From contig BQJG01000022.1 of NCBI GenBank assembly GCA_021604585.1, positions 1-50,218 on the forward strand: a stretch of 50,218 bases of DNA. Reading direction: 5' to 3'. Below are positions 44,514-50,218 of this stretch, in pieces (position 1 is the stretch's first letter; every line of letters begins with the position of its first letter). Below the pieces are notes generated by a model. The model had not been told where the DNA came from and searched no databases. It worked only from the letters and a program-made list of their open reading frames with translations. The position numbers were made by a program, and so were the translations under genes. This stretch comes from Hyphococcus sp. GTDB taxonomy: Bacteria > Pseudomonadota > Alphaproteobacteria > Caulobacterales > Parvularculaceae.

Positions 44514-47033
44514 ATGTGGGGCGTGGTCTTTGGACTTGCGGGCGTTCTGACTCTCGCCGTTTTGTTGCTGCCAATTGCGAGGCGGAGCAACATTCCGCAC
44601 ACCGTCATTCTTGCCGTCGCAGGCATCGGGCTCGGCTTCCTCGTTCAACAGCTTGGCGTCGGCGCCAGCGAAGTCGTCCATGACCCGCACGCAGACCATG
44701 GCGGCGATTCATTCTGGATGCAGCTGGTCCAGGCAATTGGCGGTCTTCGCATCACTTCGGACGTAATCTTATTTCTATTCCTTCCAGCGCTGGTCTTTGA
44801 AAGCGCCATGTCGCTCGATCTGCGAAAGCTGATGGAAGACATGCGCTCCATTTTATTTCTGGCGGTTGTCGGCGTCCTCATCTCTACGGCCATCGTAGGC
44901 GCCTCTATTTGGACAGTGTCAGGCATGACGCTGGTGACCTGCCTGCTGCTTGGCGCGATTGTCTCTGCGACCGATCCAGTCGCGGTCATTGCCTTGTTCA
45001 AGGATTTGAACGCACCTAAACGGCTAACCGTCTTAGTTGAGGGCGAGAGCCTGTTTAACGATGCGACCGCAATCGTTCTGGCCTCAATTTTTATTGCGCT
45101 TTTTGCGCAAGGCGGCAGCCCGAACCTAGCAGCGAGCGCACTGAATTTCGCCGTCGTGTTTTTGGGCGGCATCGCCGTCGGCATGATTGTCGCGCGCCCT
45201 GCCGTCTGGCTGATGCAAGCCTTCCGGCGCGATGCGATGATCATCGTTACGCTGACTGTGACATTGCCGTTTATCGCTTTCGTTGTCGCAGAGCATTTCC
45301 TGCATGTTTCCGGCGTGATGGCTGTCGTTTCCGCTGGCTTGACGGTTGGCTCCATCGGACGACGCCTTATTCCGCCGCAAGTCTTTGAAGAAGTCACGCA
45401 CGCCTGGCACCAGCTTGGTTTTTGGGCCACATCCTTGATTTTTGTGCTTGTCGGCCTCGCTGTACCACGCATGCTTGGTCAACATGTCTATGACTATATC
45501 GACGACATCGTTGTCATCATTGTGGCCGCTTCTGCAGCGCGCGCCTTCATCATATATTTTTTGCTGCCTTTGCTGTACCGATTTGGCGCACGCCAAAAAG
45601 TGAGCCTTGGCTACAAAACCATCATGTTCTGGGGCGGACTTCGCGGCGCCGTTTCACTCGCGTTGGCGCTGATCGTTCTTGAGACCGAGGCCATACCGGA
45701 AGAAGGCCGCGCATTCATCGCCGTTCTTGTCACCAGCTATGTGTTGTTCACCCTGATTATACAGGCGACAACCATTCAACCCGTGATGAGGCTATTTGGC
45801 CTTCATAAATTGTCGCCAACTGATCAGGCTCTTCGCAATCGAAGTGTTGCTAATGCACTTGCTTCTGTCTCGGCTGAACTGGACCGCTTCGCCAGCTTCC
45901 ACGAAGTTGACGCCAGCGAACGCGAAGCCGCTCTGCAGCGATTTCAAAATGCTGCAAGAGAAGCGGATGCTCAATATGGCGGAGATGGTGAATTGAGCGC
46001 TGACGACTGGGTGCGCACGGGCCTCGTTATGACACTTGCGCAGGAACGGCAAATGTATCTTGGCCGCTTCGGCGATGGTTTCGCAACGTCCGCGCAATTG
46101 CAGGATGCGCTGGCGCGCCTCGAAGATGTCGCCGATACAGTAAAGAGCGAACCTTTTAACTGGCGTGAAGCGGCAATGTCCGGCGTCGCCTTTCGCCAAC
46201 GGTTCCGGTTCGCCATCCTGCTCCAAAGGATGCTGGGACTGTCGGGGCCATTGGCCGGATTATTAGCTCGAAGGTTAGGCGTGCTTGAGTTTATGCGGCA
46301 AGTTTTGCGCGAGCAGCGTGAAACAGGCATTAGCGATATTGAGGCAATGCTGCCCAAGGCGGCGCGCGAGCGTTACCGGCAATATGTCGCCGAGCGATTT
46401 GACATCGTTTCGCAAAATGTCGCCGCTCTCGCTTTGCAGTATCCTGAGTACGCGGCCGCATTGCATCGGCGGGATTTAGCGCTCGCCGGAATGCGGCTGG
46501 AAGAAGGCGCCTATGACCGATTACTCGACCAATCGATAATCGGCCCCGAGATTCATGGCGATCTTGTCAAGCGTCTTGAAAGCGCCGGTGCAAGCGAAAG
46601 CCAATTGCCGCCATTACGGCTTAAACTTAACGCCGCCGCATTGATTGCAAAGGTTCCGTTCTTTGACGAACTCAGCAAGAGCCGCCGCAAGAGCTTAGCA
46701 CGGCATTTGAAGACACGCCTGTTCGTACCCGGCGATAAAATTATCCTGCGGGGAGATATTGGCGATGAAATGTATTTCATCGCAGATGGCGCTGTGCGTG
46801 TGGTGCTTCCGGGCGATGATGTGACGCTTGGTACGGGAGATTTTTTTGGCGAACTGGCGCTGATTACCGACCAGCCGCGCAATGCAGACGTCGAAGCAAT
46901 AGGCTTTTCAACTTTGCTGGCGCTGAAGCGTCGCGACTTCGCTGCATTTGTCCGGCGCAATCCGGGCATGCGGCAAAAAATTCGCAGGATTGCTGAGCAA
47001 CGCGTCAGCGACAGTGTTCTGATCGACCTCTAA
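44514..47033 (+). CDS. CPA1-type Na+/H+ antiporter with C-terminal cNMP-binding domain
   Basis: An 839-residue membrane protein. Residues about 1-420 form the CPA1 exchanger with 12 or so helices, the A-T-D-P-V-A-V motif near 152 and the ion-binding N-D pair in L-F-N-D-A-T-A-I-V near 182. A long helical cytoplasmic region (about 430-690) leads to a cyclic-nucleotide-binding domain (about 700-839) with G-E-L-A-L-I and P-R-N-A-D-V, which keeps the phosphate arginine. This layout resembles the sperm-type NHE and suggests cAMP-gated exchange. A GTG at 44505 is an alternative start. It follows the cytochrome cluster by 91 bases. Its last 4 bases overlap the end of the convergent ccmI gene. Confidence 0.9.
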   Translation: MWGVVFGLAGVLTLAVLLLPIARRSNIPHTVILAVAGIGLGFLVQQLGVGASEVVHDPHADHGGDSFWMQLVQAIGGLRITSDVILFLFLPALVFESAMSLDLRKLMEDMRSILFLAVVGVLISTAIVGASIWTVSGMTLVTCLLLGAIVSATDPVAVIALFKDLNAPKRLTVLVEGESLFNDATAIVLASIFIALFAQGGSPNLAASALNFAVVFLGGIAVGMIVARPAVWLMQAFRRDAMIIVTLTVTLPFIAFVVAEHFLHVSGVMAVVSAGLTVGSIGRRLIPPQVFEEVTHAWHQLGFWATSLIFVLVGLAVPRMLGQHVYDYIDDIVVIIVAASAARAFIIYFLLPLLYRFGARQKVSLGYKTIMFWGGLRGAVSLALALIVLETEAIPEEGRAFIAVLVTSYVLFTLIIQATTIQPVMRLFGLHKLSPTDQALRNRSVANALASVSAELDRFASFHEVDASEREAALQRFQNAAREADAQYGGDGELSADDWVRTGLVMTLAQERQMYLGRFGDGFATSAQLQDALARLEDVADTVKSEPFNWREAAMSGVAFRQRFRFAILLQRMLGLSGPLAGLLARRLGVLEFMRQVLREQRETGISDIEAMLPKAARERYRQYVAERFDIVSQNVAALALQYPEYAAALHRRDLALAGMRLEEGAYDRLLDQSIIGPEIHGDLVKRLESAGASESQLPPLRLKLNAAALIAKVPFFDELSKSRRKSLARHLKTRLFVPGDKIILRGDIGDEMYFIADGAVRVVLPGDDVTLGTGDFFGELALITDQPRNADVEAIGFSTLLALKRRDFAAFVRRNPGMRQKIRRIAEQRVSDSVLIDL

Positions 47034-48604
47034 AGCTCGTCAATCAGCGACTGAATTCCAGCGGCCTCAGTGCTGTCCGGCGGCATGATCTCAACCAGCT
47101 TTGTCCAGAATTCGCGGGCCTTCGTCGTCTCGCCGCGCTGGCTGGCTGCGAGTCCCTGAAAATAAAGGGCGAACGGATGCTCCGGATCGAGCACTGCAAT
47201 ATCGGTGATCGCTTTCTCGGCTTGATCGTCGATCGGCTTTCCATCTGCATTAAGAGCGTTCAAAAGGGCTTCGGCGCGGCCAATCCTGAGATCAAGATTG
47301 TCCGGCGCAAGGTCGCTGGCGCGCGTATATGCAGCCGCACTCTTGGCATATTGATTCAACACGCCATAAGAGCGCGCCAGCATGGTCCAGCCTTCAAGGT
47401 CGTTCGGTTCATCTTCAAGTCTCGCGGCGAGGCCAGCGACCATTCCTTCAATCATCTGTTTGCGGTCGGCTTCACTCATGGATTGAGCCGCTTGAATTTG
47501 TTCACCGGTCGGGCCTCGCTGCGCTGGCGCATTGGTTTCCCCAAGCCGCGCTTCGGCTTTTGCGATTTCCTGCAACACAAATGGCGCGCCCGCATATCGC
47601 TCTTTCGCGCGCGCGACAGTTTCCCGCGCTTTATCAGGAGCGACATCAGCATTGTAAGCGTCAATCAATGCAATCCAGCTTTGATAGGGCGCATCGCCAG
47701 CGGCAATTTCAGCTTCGAGCGTGGCAGCCTTTGAAACACTTTCCGCTGAGCCGGTAACCGGTTGACCCAACTCCCCCGAAATCAGTTCAATTTGTGAGCG
47801 AACGATTGGCAGCCAACCAACGCCCGGCGGCGCGTCACGTTCAAGCTGTTTCAGGGATGCCAGCGCATCTTCCCGCCGCCCGTCTTGATAAGCGCCAAGC
47901 GCTAGATAAAATCGGGCGCGGGGCTCCGTAGGGTCAATCGCCAGCGCCTGCCCAAATGCGAACCTTGCATCCGGCGTGACGATCCCGCCGGCGACCATGG
48001 CGATCGACTCGCCTTCCGCCGCATGCAGATATGCTTCACCTGGCGCAAGCGCCCGCGCGCGCGCGAAGGCGCGCGCCGCATCAGAAAATCGATCCGCATT
48101 AGCGTAGCTTTCCGCCAACAACACCCAATCATCCAAAACGGAAGGATCTTTTTCCAATCGCGCTTCTAGCGCCGCAATCGATTCGGAGAGCGAAGCCGCC
48201 TGCATGGCTGATTGAGATTGCATGGCTGCTGCAATTTGCTGCGCTTCCGCTGTTTCTTTCCCCGCAGAATTGCCAAGCAATAAATAGAGGGCCACAGCCG
48301 CAACCGGCGCCACGGCAACGAGCATCGCGCTTAGCTGGCGGGCGGCGGCGCCCGTTCTCGCCGGCGCGGGCTTGTTGGCCGCACGATGCGCCGCCAGTAA
48401 TCGCCTTCGCGCTTCAAGATCAGCAGCGGCGGCATCTTCCGCATTGATCAGTCCCGCCTCGTGATCATACGCAATATCAGCGATCTGAGAGGCTAGGTAG
48501 TCTTCCTCATCCAGACTGTCAGCAATTTTTTGCACTCGAAAAAACGGCTCAACAAGCATGAAGAGCACGACAATCGCCAAAAGAATAATCAGCACCCAAA
48601 TCAT
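47030..48604 (-). CDS. ccmI: cytochrome c biogenesis protein CcmI
   Basis: A 524-residue CcmI (CycH)-type protein that presents apocytochrome c to the heme ligation complex. Two membrane helices (about 2-20 and 92-112) flank a cytoplasmic loop with the R-R-R-L-L-A-A family segment. A long periplasmic part with TPR units follows (W-V-L-L-A-E-S-Y-A-N-A-D-R-F about 162, W-T-M-L-A-R-S-Y-G-V-L-N-Q-Y about 405). It is the last gene of ccmF-ccmG-ccmH-ccmI, overlapping ccmH by one base. Its placement next to about 25 heme-binding motifs in neighbouring genes makes functional sense. Confidence 0.92.
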   Translation of the reverse strand: MIWVLIILLAIVVLFMLVEPFFRVQKIADSLDEEDYLASQIADIAYDHEAGLINAEDAAAADLEARRRLLAAHRAANKPAPARTGAAARQLSAMLVAVAPVAAVALYLLLGNSAGKETAEAQQIAAAMQSQSAMQAASLSESIAALEARLEKDPSVLDDWVLLAESYANADRFSDAARAFARARALAPGEAYLHAAEGESIAMVAGGIVTPDARFAFGQALAIDPTEPRARFYLALGAYQDGRREDALASLKQLERDAPPGVGWLPIVRSQIELISGELGQPVTGSAESVSKAATLEAEIAAGDAPYQSWIALIDAYNADVAPDKARETVARAKERYAGAPFVLQEIAKAEARLGETNAPAQRGPTGEQIQAAQSMSEADRKQMIEGMVAGLAARLEDEPNDLEGWTMLARSYGVLNQYAKSAAAYTRASDLAPDNLDLRIGRAEALLNALNADGKPIDDQAEKAITDIAVLDPEHPFALYFQGLAASQRGETTKAREFWTKLVEIMPPDSTEAAGIQSLIDEL

Positions 48605-49056
48605 CAGCCGCGCTCTTCGAGAAGGCGCTTGATTTCCGCCTCATCCTCGTCGCTTAACGGTGTGGCTGATTTAACGGCATTTGGCTTTCGCAGAAACAAA
48701 AATGCGCCAGCACTTCCTGCGAGAAAGGCGAGAAAGGGAAATGACCACAAAAAAATCGTGTTGGTCTGCACTGGCGGTTTCAACAATACGTAATCGCCAT
48801 ATCGCTCAACCATATAAGCGATGACTTGATCGTCCGTATCGCCCTCGGTCAGCCGCTCCCGGACAAGCAGCCTTAAATCTTTGGCTAAAGGAGCATTCGA
48901 CTCTGCAATGGACTGGCTTTGACAAACGACACAGCGGAGATGAGCGTCTATTTTTTCCGCGCGCGCCTCAAGCGCAGGATCGGCGAGCAATTCATCAGGC
49001 TCCGCAGCGTACGCGACGCCAAAGAGCGCGATAAGGATAATCAAAATACGCATCAT
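48604..49056 (-). CDS. ccmH: cytochrome c maturation protein CcmH
   Basis: A 150-residue CcmH (CcmL-type, N-terminal domain only) that reduces or holds the apocytochrome C-x-x-C-H thiols in the periplasm. It has a signal peptide, the active-site motif L-R-C-V-V-C-Q about residue 42, the M-V-E-R-Y-G-D-Y-V-L-L-K-P-P segment about 85, and a C-terminal membrane anchor (about 105-128). It overlaps ccmG by 4 bases and ccmI by one base, so translation is coupled. Confidence 0.94.
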   Translation of the reverse strand: MMRILIILIALFGVAYAAEPDELLADPALEARAEKIDAHLRCVVCQSQSIAESNAPLAKDLRLLVRERLTEGDTDDQVIAYMVERYGDYVLLKPPVQTNTIFLWSFPFLAFLAGSAGAFLFLRKPNAVKSATPLSDEDEAEIKRLLEERG

Positions 49057-49583
49057 TGATTGCGCAGTTCCTCAATCATTGGCGCCAGCACACTGTTCCA
49101 GTAATCTTCCGTAATCGGCGCAGCGACCCGGAACCGGACCCGGCCTTCGCGATCAATGATAAACGTTTCGGGCGCCCCCGTTACGCCGAGATCAATGGCC
49201 ACACGCCCCGCCTGATCATCACCGATTTTTGTGTATGGATTGCCGAGTCTGTCGAGCCACGCCTTCCCCTCACCCGGGTTTTCTTTCCAGTTGAGCCCGT
49301 AAATCTTGATCACGTTGTTTTGCGCGAGCTGCATCAGAAAGGGATGTTCGATATGACACGAGATACACCAGGAGGCGAACACATTCAGAAGAACCACTTC
49401 GCCTTTCAACTCATCAGAAGAAAAGCCTTCATCAACCCCTTCAATGGCGGGCATGTCGAATTCCGGCAATTGCCGGTCGATGAGTTGCGACGGTATGGCT
49501 GACGGGTCACGCGTCAACCCGTAGGCGAAAAAGGCGCCGATGATCACAAACAACCCAATGGGGATGAGGAATAACGGCCTCAT
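49053..49583 (-). CDS. ccmG: thiol:disulfide interchange protein CcmG/DsbE
   Basis: A 176-residue membrane-anchored periplasmic thioredoxin of the cytochrome c maturation pathway. It has an N-terminal anchor (about 5-24), a thioredoxin fold with active site W-C-I-S-C (about residue 72) and the G-A-P-E-T-F-I-I-D cis-proline region near residue 135. It overlaps ccmF and ccmH by 4 bases each. The active site is followed by histidine, so it reads C-I-S-C-H, the same as a c-heme attachment motif; most homologues I recall have Arg or another residue after the second cysteine. Confidence 0.93.
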   Translation of the reverse strand: MRPLFLIPIGLFVIIGAFFAYGLTRDPSAIPSQLIDRQLPEFDMPAIEGVDEGFSSDELKGEVVLLNVFASWCISCHIEHPFLMQLAQNNVIKIYGLNWKENPGEGKAWLDRLGNPYTKIGDDQAGRVAIDLGVTGAPETFIIDREGRVRFRVAAPITEDYWNSVLAPMIEELRNQ

Positions 49584-50218
49584 GCGGGAGCAGCCTCCGC
49601 ACTTATTGGTGTTGTATTCTCCCGCCTCAACTTTGCAGGTTTCCGTCCGCGATCGCTAAAGGCAACCAGCCCGCCAAACGCGGTGACGGCGGCGCCCCAC
49701 CACAGGCAGCCGACAAACGGATTAAAAAACAATCTCACTGGCCAGCCGCGACCTGATGTGTTCTCACCAAATGAGATATAGAGATCGCCTGGCCCATGTC
49801 CGCGTATCGCCGCCTCGCTGGTTTCCATCCTGCGCACGGGATAGAAACGCCGTTCTCCAGAAAGGGAAAATGACCTGCCATTCTTCTCAGCCAGGAAGCT
49901 CGCGCGTTCAGCTTCATAATTAGGACCGTGCAGCCGTTCGACGGACTGCAATGTGACCACATAGCCGGCGACCTCCGCCGTGTCGCCTTCCGCCATCAAT
50001 TGAACGGTTTCAGATTTCCAAAGACTGAGCCCAGTCGCACCAAGCGCAAAAAGCGCAAGCCCCGCATGGGCGATGGAGGCGCCCCAAGCCGCCCTTGGAA
50101 GGCCTTTTGCGCGCGCGAGGCTATCGCGGATGGGCGCACGAAACAGCTTGATGCGCTCAGCAAGATCCACCGCGGCGCCGCCAGCCAGCCAGACCACCAA
50201 TGCAAACGCAAATGCGCC
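49580..50218 (-). CDS. ccmF: heme lyase CcmF, C-terminal part (cut by window end)
   Basis: The final 210 or so residues of CcmF, the large membrane component that ligates heme to apocytochrome c. The reading frame runs open to the last base of the window, so the N terminus lies outside. Visible are a membrane segment (I-A-H-A-G-L-A-L-F-A-L-G-A), the periplasmic block with F-Y-P-V-R-R-M-E-T-S-E-A-A-I near the conserved heme region, and the last helix with F-V-G-C-L-W-W-G-A. It overlaps ccmG by 4 bases and leads the ccmFGHI operon. Confidence 0.92.
   Translation of the reverse strand, partial: GAFAFALVVWLAGGAAVDLAERIKLFRAPIRDSLARAKGLPRAAWGASIAHAGLALFALGATGLSLWKSETVQLMAEGDTAEVAGYVVTLQSVERLHGPNYEAERASFLAEKNGRSFSLSGERRFYPVRRMETSEAAIRGHGPGDLYISFGENTSGRGWPVRLFFNPFVGCLWWGAAVTAFGGLVAFSDRGRKPAKLRRENTTPISAEAAPA

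Overview
The window looks like chromosomal DNA of a free-living, respiring alphaproteobacterium. Supporting signs are moderately high GC, an aerobic-type CobT, a CcmFGHI cytochrome c maturation operon, NnrU, and a FecR/CHASE2-cyclase operon. A Parvularcula- or Hyphomonas-like lineage is my guess; no rRNA or marker gene is present to prove it. I see no tRNA, rRNA, CRISPR array, transposase or integrase.

Layout. 1-2.3 kb (minus strand) is a visibly AT-richer patch with an M43-type metalloprotease and two unrecognised small or secreted proteins. 2.4-15.9 kb is ordinary housekeeping and accessory content: DUF2200, GyrI-like and DUF1801 proteins, a SWIM mini-protein, a TauD-like dioxygenase, an orphan solute-binding protein, NnrU, apt, an M13 lipoprotein peptidase, an acyl-CoA ligase, CobT, a b561-YceI fusion with a YceI lipoprotein, and a nitroreductase. 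16.0-19.3 kb is a two-gene operon: a fused E1 alpha/beta 2-oxoacid dehydrogenase and a malonyltransferase-like protein.

19.3-28.1 kb is read entirely on the minus strand and looks like a self-contained cAMP signalling locus. From upstream to downstream it holds a DUF3307 membrane protein, a TPR/outer-membrane barrel (DUF560/Slam-like), a secreted FecR-domain protein with three TbpB-like repeats, and a CHASE2-class III adenylate cyclase. Next come three tandem copies of a 28-residue hydrophobic small protein, then a CRP-family regulator and a SpoIIAA-like protein. Each small-protein gene has a TGTGA-N6-TCACA palindrome centred exactly 41.5 bp upstream of its predicted start site, a conserved leader hairpin, a strong Shine-Dalgarno, and a downstream GC-rich hairpin with a GGGGGA loop. 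The regulator carries the CRP-type R-E-x-x-x-R recognition residues. This small-protein/RNA array is the most likely undescribed system in the window.

28.6-44.4 kb (plus strand) is a second unusual block that reads as a trans-envelope electron-transfer chain. It comprises a FAD oxidoreductase-(cNMP)2-4x[4Fe-4S] fusion, a di-heme cytochrome b, an FHA-TM-decaheme cytochrome, a pentaheme c554-type cytochrome, glutamate dehydrogenase, a double GlcG/HbpS-like lipoprotein, an outer-membrane barrel, and a decaheme-LVIVD propeller protein. It is followed by a Na+/H+ antiporter with a cNMP domain and, convergently, by ccmFGHI, which makes c-type cytochromes. Three cNMP-binding domains in this block, beside an adenylate cyclase/CRP locus, suggest that cyclic nucleotides link the two halves. 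That link is inference.
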